DNA of 64,000 nucleotides, taken from positions 930,001 to 994,000 of the forward strand of contig JANTUC010000011.1 of NCBI GenBank assembly GCA_026873275.1, in the 5' to 3' direction. Each line of letters starts with the position of its first letter. Position 1 is the first letter of the stretch. This DNA is from Pseudopithomyces maydicus. Lineage: Eukaryota > Ascomycota > Dothideomycetes > Pleosporales > Didymosphaeriaceae. A program made the translations under genes and the position numbers. The notes beneath the pieces are model-generated. The model was not told where the DNA came from, did no database searches, and saw nothing but the letters and a program-made list of their open reading frames with translations. Positions 36,867 through 49,393 of this stretch are shown here, piece after piece.

Positions 36867-38028
36867 TTCGAGGAAATAGGTGTTTAGAATTAAAAAGTAA
36901 AAAGATATTATTATAAACTAAAAAACTATTAAAAATCACGTGATTTAAGCTTACGTAATTTTTGAATTAAAATTAACTATAATACTAATAAATTATTTAG
37001 TTAGTAAACTAGTCTCGAAAATTCAGTCACGTGACCTGTACTAACTATATTAAGTTAGAAAATTAAAAAATTAAAAACTTATACGTTTAAAAAAAAATTT
37101 AAGGATTTTAATTTTTGTCTTTTTTTTACCTAAGTTTAACTATTTTTTAAAAATAGGCTAAGCCTTTTCAGGTAATTTCTAATTATAAAATTAAACTTTA
37201 TAACTTTTTCTAAAAGTTTAATATTTCAAAAAAATTAAAAACTAATACTCAATTTACTATAATTTTTTAAAAAAAGCTATTTTTTGGATTACGCTTTTAA
37301 TCTGTCACCCTACTGTAGTTAGTAGCCGTAAGGGTTATTTATAATTTATAATTTAATAGTAATTATATAGTAACTGGTTTGTCTGTTTAACTTACTATAC
37401 GTAGGTTAGAATTTTTTATAATTTTTATATTTTTAGTGTAATTTATGCTATTCTATATTAATTCTGATAATTTTATTATAAAATTTTTATATTATATTAG
37501 TCGCGGCTCTACTACGTAGAAGTTCTTTATATATAGATTTTTTAAAACCTTGCTTATATATTTTACGTAAAGAATTATTATTCTAGTTATTTTATATAGT
37601 ATAATATTTAAACTTTGCAGTATATTTAGTTACTAAGTATATTTATTAAAAGTATTAGATAGCTTCTTTAGTGTAAGACTTTTTATTAGCTAAATTAAAG
37701 AGTTATTTAATTTAAGTATAAAAGGTATTATAATCTTTAATAAGCTAGTTAATTTAGTCTTTATTTTAATTTTCTGGTAAAAGGTATACTTTAATATATA
37801 ATTAAATTTAATTAACTAGTTCGTCTCTTATATATATAACTATAAAGATAACTTTATCTTTATTTTTTATATTCTTATTAATATAGTAGAAGTCTAGGTT
37901 AAGTTAAAGTAGTTATATTTTAAGTTTATATTAATTGCTATTATATAAGTTTAGTTTAGTAGTTTTATTATTAGGATTATTAAATAGAGTAAGATTATTA
38001 AAGTTACTTATATTAAGGGTGTTTAAAA

Positions 38029-38473
38029 TATTATAAAGATAAGGATAGCTAGTTTTAGAGGTTAAAATTAATTCTTAAGTAGAAGTAATATATAGAGGGA
38101 GAAAGGTTATTAATTGTATAAATAGATTAATAGGGTAATTAGTATTAGTATTATAAATAATACTAAATTAATAAGGAGACCTAAGTAAATTTAAATAATA
38201 AATTAATAAATAAGTTAAATATAAATATTAAGTATAATATTTATCTTTCTATATATATAGCTAATCTTATAAATTTTATAATCTTATATTATTTTATGCG
38301 TAGTACTTTATAGTACTTTATAGTATAACTTATTATATATTTAGAATATTCTATAGCTTAGCGCGTAATATATTATAAAATATTATATAATTAAGTAGGG
38401 CTGGGGTCTATCTCTTATTATAAGAGGGGTTTATCTTTTATAGAAATAATTACTTATTCCTTAGATCCTAATA
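38029..38473 (-). repeat. G0 5' LTR (RIP-degraded, family A)
   Basis: 445 bp, same length as 6020-6464 and colinear with it (AAGGATAGCTAGTTTTAGAGG against AGAGTAGCTAGTTCTAGAG). It is followed by the second AGGTT of the TSD. Confidence 0.82.
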
Positions 38474-38478
38474 AGGTT

Positions 38479-41400
38479 ATAATAATATTCTATTTATTCG
38501 CTTTCTAAGTAATTAGTTTATTAAATAGTTTAATAGCATATCCTTAAGAGCTTTTATAATTAATTATATTATCTATAAATAATATATTACTAGTAACTTT
38601 TAAAGTATCTCTTGTACTTATTTAGAGTGCGAGTCGTCTAGTCTTTTTAAGATATAATAGTATTTAGTTAACTATATATTAGTGCTTAGTATTTAAATTT
38701 AAGAGAAATTATGCTAATCTTAAAGTTATAAATATAATATTAAATTAAATATTTATTAAAGCGTGCAGTAGTAACCTAATTTTATATTAAAATTTATTAA
38801 TTTCTATTAGTATTACTAGTCCTTCCCTTAGCTTTAATTTATAGTTTATTATTAAGGTATTATACCTAATATTTTAGTTATTAATAAGTTAGCTAATCTT
38901 TATATAATAGGCCTTTTAAAAGAGTCTAATATATTAGATTTTTTGCTCCCTTATAACTTCTATCTCTAAGAACTATTATAGATTATATCTTTTTATTATT
39001 ATATACTTCTTTTTAAGTTATTCTACTACTTTTTAGGTTTTATAGGCTTTACTTTTATAATTTGTAAAGATAATATTATCTATATAAAAGAAAATAATAA
39101 TTCTATTTTTAATTATATAGTAGAGTTTATACGGGATAACTTAGAATTTAAATTTAATTAAGGTTTTAATAAATTCTCTTTACTATAGTAGTAAAAATAT
39201 TTATAGACTATATAGTGCTTTAAATAGTTTAAGTACTATACTAGACTTTTTATATCCTTTTAGTATACGCATATAAATATCTCTATTTAATTATATATAT
39301 ATAAATATATTAGTAATATTATATTATATTAGTTCTAAATTATACTTAGCTGTAATTATTATAAATAAATAAAATAATTATATTATAAGTATAGCTGCGT
39401 AGGTATTTTAGGAGGTAATATTATATTACTAATCCTTTTTAACTATTAATTATATTTTATATTTAAGTAGATTGTGTTGCCTATTAAGCTTATATATATA
39501 AATTTATATATAATCTAGAATCTACTGCCCTATTGCCTTTATAATTTTATAAAATACTTTAATTTATAATTTAGTAATTTTATAGCTATTAAGGTACTCC
39601 CTTTATATCTCTTTAAAAAGTGTTCCTATAATATGCTTTATAAGATTTATTTTAAATATAGGAGATAGTAGTAGCTCTAATTTATAAATTATAGCTCTTT
39701 TAGCCAGCATTTACTATAATTAGGCTTTATTAATTATATTATCTTTATATATATTAATAGTTCTAGCAAGTATATCTGCTATAAAAACTACTACTTATAG
39801 AACTATTTTTAATAATTCTTATTTTATTAAATTTATTATACTTCTTATTATACACTAAGCTAGTAGTGCTACTAGTAGTAATATTAATAATAATATTAGG
39901 TAGTAATCTTTAATCTTTCTCCTTTAATAGTAGTCTAGTAAATCTATATAGTCTATTTTTATACTACTGTCTGCCACCTTATTTTTAAAAAAAGATTCTA
40001 TTTCTAGTTAATATACTAATAATAGTAGTTTAATTATTTTTATGCGTATAGCTATTTTATTTATTATACTATATATAAGGTTATTTATAAGGTTTTTAAT
40101 CTTTCTATTAAAGATTAAGTTCTTATTAAATATTATTTTATATATACTTATAATTTTGGCTAATATAGGGATCTAAATTTAGTAAATATTTAATAATTAA
40201 TATTCTATAAGGTATTTAATCTATGCCTTAAAGTTAAGTCTCTATAGTTATAACTTTCTATAGTAAGTATTATCTATTATTATAAATACTTTGCAATTAC
40301 ATATCTTTAAGTAAACTAGATTTAGTTTTTTAATAAATATAATAATTTTATTATTAAATAAGATTCGTATAAAGAATATCTTATATAGTAGTTTTTAATT
40401 ATTCGCGTAGTTTAGCGTTTAATTATATAAATAAACTCTAGCCTTTATAATGTCTGGCTAAAATTTTTATAGTAAATTTATATTTAAGTGTATTATATAT
40501 AACTTCTCTTTATTTATACTCCCTAAGTATTTAGCTCTATTATTTTAGGCTTATATATTAGGTGCTAAAGACTTAATAGTTATTTTTTAATTTTATAGCT
40601 ATTATAGTACTTCTAGCTTTATAATAATAATCTTATTATTAGTTTTAACAACTTTCGGTGTGGTGTTATACTAGTTCTTAAGGAATTTAAAGAATACTAT
40701 TAAGCTTTTAATAATTAATTATACCGTTTAATAATCTGTAATATAAAAATTCTATCAAATTCTAAGAATTTATTAATAATAAGTATTTAACTCTTCTCCT
40801 TATTAAATAATTATAATTTATATATATAGAAGTTAATAGCTAATTACTTTATAAATCCTTACTTATTACTTTTAGGTGCGCAATATATTTACTTTTATAT
40901 TTTTACTCTTCTATATAAGTTATATTTTACTATAATAATCCCTTTAATATATACCCCTTTAGTTTATTATATTAGGTATTTAATTACTACTAGTTTTAAG
41001 TAGCCTAGTCTCTTATACTATAATAAGGCTGAGACCCTTTAGGGTTATTATTTAATATAAAATATATAAATATGTATATAATTTATTATATAAATTAATA
41101 GTTAATATTCTAATATCTATTATTTATAGATCTTAGTAAGTTCTCTAATAAGTATTCTATTCTAGTATTTTAATATTATAGGTTCTACTTAAAAATCCTA
41201 CTAGTATCCCTTCTATTATAGTGTTTAAAAGAATACTAAGTTATATAATATATTTAGGCAAATGGCCACGTCTTTAAGTACTAGTATTTTATTACCCTTT
41301 ATATATTTCAGATTTATAATAACAAAATTATACCTTTTTACCTATATTTATATACTTTTTAATTATATAAAGTCTTCTATATCTAGTAGGTAATAATCGT

Positions 41401-42250
41401 ATATTCTGTCTAATTTATTTATAATACAATATATTGTGCCTAAATTAAGAATAAATAATTATTTAAGTAGATATTTTAGTTAATTTATTATAAATGCAGC
41501 TGCGTAAGCTAAGTTTATACTTAATACCTATCTTTTATTTAGTTATTAATTATTAATCTCTAAAGTTAGAATACAGGAATTCTTAATTAATAGTATTTTA
41601 GTTCTAGGCTAATTTTAGGCTCTTAAAAGACTCTAAAATTCTAAATTATACTATTACTTTAATTTAATATATTTAGTGATTTTATAATATAGTAACTATT
41701 CTACTAGTATCTTATTAGGATATAGATAGTAGCATTCTAAAATTAGGTATCTTATATTATATAGTAGGTATTTCGCGATTAATATAAGGTCTAATTAAAA
41801 TTGTCTATTGTTAATGTCCCTTTTTAGGGTTTTACTAAAAATATTCTACTTCATAAAATTATTTTGCCCTTTTTAAGGATTTAATTATTTAAAAGGTATA
41901 TAATTATTATTCTTTAGTTAGTATTGTACCGTGGAGAGGTGGTCTCCCTATAGATAAATAATTTAATTAATTAATTATATAATATTAAGTAAGGCTTTAG
42001 TTAGTATATCTATTAGGAGAGATTCTTAATAGAAGAATAATTTTATCTTTATATTTTATAACTTAAATAAGGACGATAATAAGGCCTTTCTACTAAGTAG
42101 TTTTAATTTATTATATATATTATATCAGTCTATTATACCTATATAGTAATTCTTTTAACTACTACTATTATAGGCACTTAACGTTTTTAGATTTCTTACT
42201 CTACTAAAAATGTCTATAAAATTCTAATTAAAAATCCTTATATATACTTA
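38479..42250 (-). pseudogene. C0 right arm: RNase H, RT, integrase and gag relics
   Basis: The arm resumes C0 precisely where G0 entered RNase H. TTAAATAGTTTAATAGCATA matches TAAATAGCTTAATAGCGTA in C1. Near 39070-39095 the minus strand reads FYIDNII, a RIP-altered copy of the FYMDDII box. Integrase homology to C1 is visible by colinearity near 40720-40860. Sequence beyond about 41300 should be protease and gag, with the 5' LTR further right, but I could not delimit them. Confidence 0.6.
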
Positions 42251-42259
42251 GTACTATTT

Positions 42260-45200
42260 TAATAGTAATTATACTAGGGGGTGTAGTAAGTAAGAAAAGA
42301 TTAAAAAAGAATTATTTAGTAAATATTAGTTTAATCCTATATATTTATTTATCTATTAAGCCACCTATGCAGAATTTAAAGTATTATAATAATATAATAA
42401 ATTATTATATTTAATAAAGTTTCAGGTACCCCTATAATAAGAGATTATAATTAAATAAAAGTAATTTTAAAAAGAGAGTAAGAAGTTTTAAATTCAATAT
42501 AAAAAGTATTCTATCTATATATAGGCGCTATAATTACTACTAAGAGGATAAAGGTATACTAAAAAGATATTATATAATTAATAATTATTAAAAAGGTATA
42601 TTAGTTAAATATTAACTAAAAAGATTAGAGTTAAAAGGATTTTTAATTATAGAATAAAAAGCTTCTTATTATAAATTCCCTATTATTTATTAGACTACTA
42701 TTATACTATACTTAGCTTACTATTTATACACCTCTACTATTAATTATAATTACTTATAACTCTATTATTATTATATTTATACATATTAAATATAGCCTAC
42801 TTAGCAACTCTAATAACTAAAAATTATTTATTCTATTTAAGGGTAGTAAAAATAGATTAGGCTTTAAGTTAATTTATTTTAAAAAATATTAGGTGCCCTT
42901 TATAAATAAAAGACATATATTATAATTATATATACTAGGCCTCTTACTATACTTTAATAGTAATAACGCAATAAAGTTTTTAAAAGACTATAATTATATT
43001 ATTAACTATTATTCATATAATAATCTTAATAAGCTTTTATAGCTTTTAAACTTTTATTAAGTTTAATTAAAGCGCATAATTAGGTTTATAAAGAAATTTA
43101 AAAAGAATAATTAGAAGGGCCTCTAAAAGGCTATTTTAACTTATTAAAAGGAAATAAATATTTTTTAAATAGTAATAAGTTAATTCTTTTTAAAGAGGTT
43201 CTATTTTAATACTTTTTAGAACCCTAAGCTAAAAGTAATATAATATTATATCAAATTTATAATATATATAGGGGCCTATATAAAGTAAAATTAAATTTAA
43301 AAGTATAAAAAAGGTTTCTTTTTCTTTTAAGGGTTATATTAGTAAGATAAAAAGTATATATTATTATATATACTATTACTTAGGCCTATACTTAGTAATC
43401 TATTTATATATAATATAGACGCTATCTATACTTTTATAAAAGAATTAAAGGAGTAGAGGAGGGGTATCTTAAGCTATAATTTTATATATATAAGTTAAGA
43501 TATTTAGCATACTTATAATTTTATTTTAATTAGGGATATAAAGTAGGTAAACTAGTATAATTATTTATAAATCTTATTAATTACCTAATTATAGATAGTG
43601 CCAGTATTATTAAATTATTTTAAAATTACCTTTAAGGCTAATAGAGATATAAAAATATAATAGTTATATAAAAATTTAAAGGGAATAAGTCTAAACACTT
43701 AGGAAACTATATTAATCATCAAAAAATTAGACTATAGATACCTTTAAGGGATAAAAAATATTAATTAAAATATAAAATTCTTAAGGCACTTTCTAAATTA
43801 GGTTATATTAAGTTAGCCAGCTAAACTAGCTACCTACTTAAATAGTTTAAATAGAAATATTAAACTATTTATAAATCTATTAAGGTTTTTATAAAGCTAT
43901 ACTAGCTTCTAATAAAATAGGGGACCTTATCTATAATAGAATTAGTATAGGGATAGAAGCTAAGCACTTAAAAGTAAATAAAGAAGTAATAAAGTATATT
44001 TTAATTATATATTATTAAAATATAATATAAGCTATTACTTATAGCTTATTTAATTATATAAAAGGAATTAGGCCTACCGCTTCTATAATTAGTTTTTTAA
44101 GTCTTTTTACTTTTAATTTAGTAATATAAATTATTTATTAGGAGACGTGTTTAGTATAGCTTTATTTATAGAGTAATATAAGTAACTTTTATAGAAGGTT
44201 AAAAAGAGATTCTAAGTTACTAATTAATAAGTATAGGACTAGACCTATTAAGAGGTTTAACTAAAACTATAAAATAATATTCTATTTATAATTCTTAGGG
44301 CGCAGGTATAGAGTAACACTATATTAAAAATTATAATAAATAAATATAATTCTAAAGTCCTCTTTAAGGCAATTAATATATTTAAAAATAATTTATAAAA
44401 GGTATATCCCACCCTTTATAATATAATTAATAGCTTTAAAGAGGATTATTTTAAGGGGGATTTAAAGGAGGTAAATATATAAACTAAATTTTAGTTATAT
44501 AAACTATTATAATCTTTATCTAGTAGTAATTTTATTCTATTATAACTTTATATTTCTATTATAAAGGCTTAAAGGGCCCCTTAAAACAGCCTATAAAGTT
44601 ATACTATTTTAAAAATAATATTCTACTATAATTAAAATAATATAATTAGTTAATAAGTATCTATACTTAGTTCTTCTATTTTACACCCTTTTATTAATTA
44701 AAATACTTAGAGCTTAATAATTCTATTACCTATTATATAAAGATTTAAGTTTTTAAATTCTTTTAAGCAGCCCTTAATAGACCCTTTATAAAAATATATA
44801 ATACCTTTAATTAATATTTTAAGTAGAATAATAAGAGAGCCTCTATAGTTAAAAATCTAGTTAGGTAGAAGATACTAGAGCACTAACTTAAAAATTTTTA
44901 AAGTAGATATTATTTAGAGGTTATTAAATTAAGAAATTTAGTATTTTACTATAGAAGACCTTATTTATTATTTTAGATTTTATTAACTACTATAATAAGC
45001 TATTAATTAAGAAAAGGAGACTAATTATATTTAATAGAATAAGTTAGTTTAATTTATAGAAGGAAATACTATATCTAAAATATATTATTTAATTAAAGTA
45101 AATAATGTTTACTAAGCTATAAATAGTAAAAAAGAAAGGGACTAAACTAATAAAATAATATATAAATTATTTATATATTATTTTATTAGCCAGTCTAACG

Positions 45201-47851
45201 CGCTAGCGCTAAAAAAGTAAAAACTAATATATTTAGCTTAAAGGTATTTAGGATAAAATTAAAAAGCTATAGATTTTAAAGTCCTACTTAAAGAAGTTAT
45301 AAAAGTTAAAAAAATAAAATACGAAGTATGTAATAAAAAAATACTTAAGAGACTTAGAGAAATAATAATATTATAAAAAAGATTTAAATCTAAGAGTAAA
45401 ATAATAACTTAACTATATTTACGCGAGAACTCTCTACCTTATAAATATAATTTAATAGGGATAAGTACTAAGTAAAATACCTTATTAATATTAAATTATA
45501 GATTAATTTAATTTAAGAAAGTATAGTAAGGGCGCTGTATTTAGTCTATAAAGATATTTTAAAGGAGTATAAATAAAGTATACTAATATTTATAAATAGA
45601 AAAGAGTTGCTAATTATAAAAACTATTTATAATATTAGGGTATAAGTAGGAGTAATAGTAATAGTTACTTACTTCTATATAGTAGAGAATTTAATCTATT
45701 TTATTATTTTAGGGGTATTATAGTGCGCAGCAGTAAGGCTAAATATATAATATATTATATAAAATTAATTATACTACTAGATATTCTCCTTTAATTTATA
45801 ATAAAATATTATCTTTATCGCATCTAATCTATCTATATTAGATTTAGATATATATAGCCCTTATATTATAAAAATATTAAATATAATTATTATCTCTAAC
45901 TTATAAAGTAAGAAAGACAACTCCTTTAAAGAGTTATATTAGGGAAAGTATAAGTATAATAAAAGAGTATAATTACCTATAACTAAAGTTAACTATATTT
46001 ATAATTATATTTTAATTAAGGCGGATATAGAGCTGAGTAAATTATAGAATCTATATTTTATTTAAGAACTAGAGGAAGCAGTAGATTAAAATAAAAATAT
46101 AAATAAGCTAATTACTAATTATAAAAGGCACTTTTATATTTATATAAATATAAATAATACTATATAAGACGTGTAATAATAGGAGTGAGAGAGATAAAAA
46201 AAGCTAAAAAGATATTTATTTATTTTAGTATTTTTTTAGGAACAGCTCTTTTATTATAATAATAAAAAATAAAGGGTGGCAAACTTAAGTATAGTTAAAT
46301 AATAAAAGGAGGTAAATATTATATATAAAAGGGTAGCTAATAAGGTTCACTTAATAAATATATTAAGAGACTATTAGGTAACTGGCAATTTTAGCAATTC
46401 TAATTAAAAAAATAAATAAATATATAAATAGAAATAATTTTATACTTTCGCGCTAGCTCCCTAAGACTATATAATTATTTATTTAAAAAAAGGTATATTA
46501 AGTTTACTAAAGGAACTAAATTAATAAAGGCTTAATTTAAAGTTTTTTAATTTAATTTTTATCTGCACCTAGAAAAAGTGGCTTTAATAAAAGAAATAAT
46601 ATATAATTAAAAAAAGATAATTATATTTAATTTTAATAAAATAAAAAGGTTTTTCCTAATATAGTACTATTATATTAAATTTATATTATTAAGTATATTA
46701 CTTAGCAGGAGCCTACTTTCTAACCTTTAAAAAAGCTATAGGATATAGTAATAAGGATAGTATAAAAATATATTATATAAGGTATTATAAAGGAGTATAA
46801 TAATTAATATTATAATTTATAGTTCCTAGTACTAAAGAAGGACTTTAAGTATTAATTTATCTTTAATACTTAAAAAATAAATAAAGTAATTATATAAAAT
46901 ACAATACTTCTACTATACGTAAATAACTTCTTAGAGATATTTACTAGTAACTTTTTAATTATACTAGTAGACTTCTTTTTAAGATATAACTAACTAGAGC
47001 TTTATAAGGATAATTATAATAATATTATTATTATAATAGCTAGTCTGCTAGTATAATAGTATACCCTACTTTAAAGTATAATAAATATACTTACTATATT
47101 CCTTCGCGCTATTCTTAAAATTTTATAAAAATACTACTTATATAACTACGCCCTATTTATTAATAATATATATATAGGGGAAGTAAAAAGGAAGTAGATT
47201 TATTATTAATATTAAAGTTATTTAGTATTTATAAATATATACTAAAATATATCTAAAAGATAAATTAAATTCTAGTAAATATAAAAAGGGCTAGGGGCAC
47301 AGTATCTAGAATAAAATATTTTTAGGGAATAAATTACCTAATAGTAGTTAATTATAAAGTTAATGCTATAAAATAATACTCTTAAAAGTCTAAGGTAGAG
47401 AAGATTCTTAATTAACTAATATATTATAATTAGAAGAAGATTAGAATATTTATAAAAATATATATTTACTACTAATAATAGGTTTATTATTTTATATTAA
47501 TTACAAAGCCTCTCTTCTATCTAATAAAAAAGGATATTAATTTTTTATAAAAAAACCTTAGCAGGAAGTTATAAATAGGCTTAAATATATTATTATATTA
47601 ATACTAGCGCTAGTAGCACTAGATTATAATTCTAAATAAATAATATATTTAGGGGTAGATGCGAGCGCCTAGAGAGTAAAAATAATAATTAAATAATTAG
47701 AAGCTAATAGAAAGTATTATTTTATATAATTTAAAAATACTATATAATCTATAAAATATTAGAAGTAGTAGTCTACTAAACTAAAAGCTAAAATAATACT
47801 ATAAGTACTAAAGAAGTTGCGGCACTACTTTTATAAAGTATACTTTATAAT
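42260..47851 (+). pseudogene. G3: gypsy-like retrotransposon relic, plus orientation
   Basis: The left limit is uncertain. RT at about 46840-47180 has EGLQVFINLSLTFKKQ, then YALFINNIYI where relatives have FARAYVDDIVI. RNase H at about 47650-47840 reads LGVDASA, then LSQ-like and TKLKA..LQALKKLRHYFYKVYF. That layout resembles a fungal gypsy lineage different from G0-G2. The 43.3-45.8 kb part should be gag or protease and has an inverted relative at 51556-54695. The frame is cut at 47851 by Tc1 copy 2 and does not continue beyond it. LTRs were not identified. Confidence 0.5.
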
Positions 47852-48119
47852 TACAGTAGGGTGACAGACAAAAAGCGTAATCGTTTTTTTAATAGTTTTT
47901 AAAAGCTTATAACTCTATCAAATAATTAGATAAAATTATGAAAAAATAATAAAAAAATAGAGAAAATCTAGGGAATTCTCTTAGGCCTAGCGCTAAGCTA
48001 GCTTATGCAATCTTTTAGGGGTAGATTTGGCAGTGATTTTAGGGTAGAAAAAAATACAAAATATAATTAGTTATAATTTTTTTTTAGCGTATAAAATTTA
48101 GTTTTTTTAGATTTATTTT

Positions 48120-49261
48120 CCGGTCTCGATCGAGACCCACAGGTTCCAGAAAGTTCTAATGATTGATACAACGAGCGATTATTTGATTAGTTGTAAAGTA
48201 CACATAGAAGATTTATTCAATTGCATGAGAAGTTATTTCGAAAGAAAATAGATTTAGTATAATTAGATACTACAACGACTACTATTTTGTACCTATGAGA
48301 CGCTCCTAAACCTCTACTGCGCCCTTTACCCAAGCTTTCTCTTTATGAGGCTTAAGAATATCCTTTAGATCTTTGTTTAAATCTATCTTCCTCTTCTAGT
48401 TACCTTTATCTTTAGTTAACTAATAATTGTCGTCTTTTAGTATATTTTCTATGATTTTGACCTGAGATCCTATAAAAGAAATACAGGATTTGTTCTAGAA
48501 ATCTATATTTACCAGGATTAGCACCAGCACCAGCACCAGCATGAATCCTAGGGTTTTAACCTACTAAGTTCTAGAGCGAGTCTGTATCTGGTGTCCAGTA
48601 ATAAAAGCCTTAGAATTAGGGCTATTTTATTATTGTCGCGAACTACCTTTCTAGTATATAATTGTAGCTTTGCTAGGCGTTCTTTGCTTAGAGGGGCCGT
48701 GGTATCTATTTTATTATTCTATTTCGATAGCTTTTTGCCCCTAAAGCCTTTGAAGAACGGCCTAATTATTTTATTTACTTCCTAGTTATTTAGAAATAGC
48801 AGTAGAAGTCTTAGAAGTAGAGAAAGATGTTTTAGGAGTAGAAGTGTAATAAGATGCAACCAAGCTGTAAAAATATTAAAATATATATTATATTAGACGT
48901 TGGGACCAGCTATTGCTGTTGAGTCTCCCTAAATTGAATTAGACGTTTTAAAAAGTAATCTTAGTTATAATGAGGTGTTGCCTGGTATCTGTTGGGACTA
49001 AAAGGTTTTATTTGGATTGTTATTTGTATCTGTTATTTTATTTCGATGGTACTGGATGGCAGAGCATGCTTTGGTGTTTTTTATATCTAAAGCTACTGTC
49101 TTGGCAATTGCATAGCAGCATAAGTTCGAACTATAGTGTGGTTGTATAAATTAGAAGAAAAGAACACTATTCAAGAGCCGGTTATTAGTTGTATAGTACA
49201 TAGAGCTCATTTCCTTATCACTAGGTAGTTGCAAACAGCAATTTTCTTATTAAAAAAAAAA
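48120..49261 (+). mobile_element. Poly(A) retroposon, copy 2 (inside Tc1 copy 2)
   Basis: 1142 bp with the palindromic 5' end and an A-tail of about 10. TSD AGATTTATTTT occupies 48109-48119 and 49262-49272. Tc1 copy 1 lacks the insertion, so the empty site can be compared directly near 35460. A 64-codon frame at 48591-48785 on the plus strand is not convincing as a gene. Confidence 0.9.
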
Positions 49262-49393
49262 AGATTTATTTTATTACTAGTCTTATATTAATAAATATAT
49301 TAAAAAAGCTTTTTATATTTATTAACTAATTTTTTCACAATAATTAATTAAAAAAATTCAATTTCAACAAGATAAATTAAGTATTAAATTTAT

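Larger units (their letters stand above)
34577..37315 (-). mobile_element. Tc1-type DNA transposon, copy 1
   Basis: Terminal inverted repeats CAGTAGGGTGACAGATTAAA and its complement at the right end, flanked by TA (34575-34576 and 37316-37317). The element is about 2.1 kb once the solo LTR at 34604-35225 is subtracted. One transposase pseudogene lies on the minus strand. It is inserted in the gag region of G0. Confidence 0.9.
33027..38028 (-). pseudogene. G0 protease and gag region, split by a Tc1 element
   Basis: Two arms, 33027-34574 and 37318-38028, between RT and the 5' LTR. By position they must encode protease and gag. They are AT-saturated; no zinc knuckle or protease motif is readable, so the assignment rests on element order and length alone. 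Confidence 0.45.
6020..38473 (-). mobile_element. G0: Ty3/gypsy retrotransposon inserted in C0 and itself hosting later insertions
   Basis: Paired 445-bp LTRs (6020-6464 and 38029-38473) are flanked by a perfect 5-bp TSD, AGGTT (6015-6019 and 38474-38478). The element runs on the minus strand: gag nearest the right LTR, RT near 32.0 kb, integrase near 9.2 kb, and a purine-rich tract on the minus strand beside the left LTR. Insertions inside it are the retroposon at 7354, G1 at 9986-31556, a truncated retroposon at 32692 and a Tc1 element at 34577. Removing them leaves about 6.6 kb, a normal gypsy length. Its LTRs are RIP-degraded versions of solo-LTR family A found intact elsewhere in the window. 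Confidence 0.85.
5340..42250 (-). mobile_element. C0: outermost Ty1/copia relic, split by G0 (ends approximate)
   Basis: Two arms, about 5340-6014 and 38479-42250, align with the copia element C1 in the same order and orientation. The left arm matches the C1 region from LTR end to RNase H (ACCCCTTTAGCTTA at 5555 versus ACCCCTTAGCTTA near 23860). The right arm resumes exactly where the left stops, in RNase H, and continues through RT and integrase. Both arms are heavily RIP-degraded with no open frame left. A 3' LTR probably occupies about 5340-5553. I could not match a 5' LTR on the right, so the outer borders and TSD are unknown. Confidence 0.6.

Noticed and set aside
41925..41950. GGAGAGGTGGTCTCC, a small GC-rich hairpin in AT-rich DNA
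   Set aside because: The stem is only 5 bp, there is no repeat of it elsewhere in the window, and nothing in context gives it a role.
48591..48785. 64-codon frame MSSNKSLRIRA.., also inverted at 57465-57659
   Set aside because: It lies inside the retroposon, opposite to the more protein-like reading, and the same stretch in copy 1 has no intact frame. It is one sequence seen twice, not an independent conserved gene.
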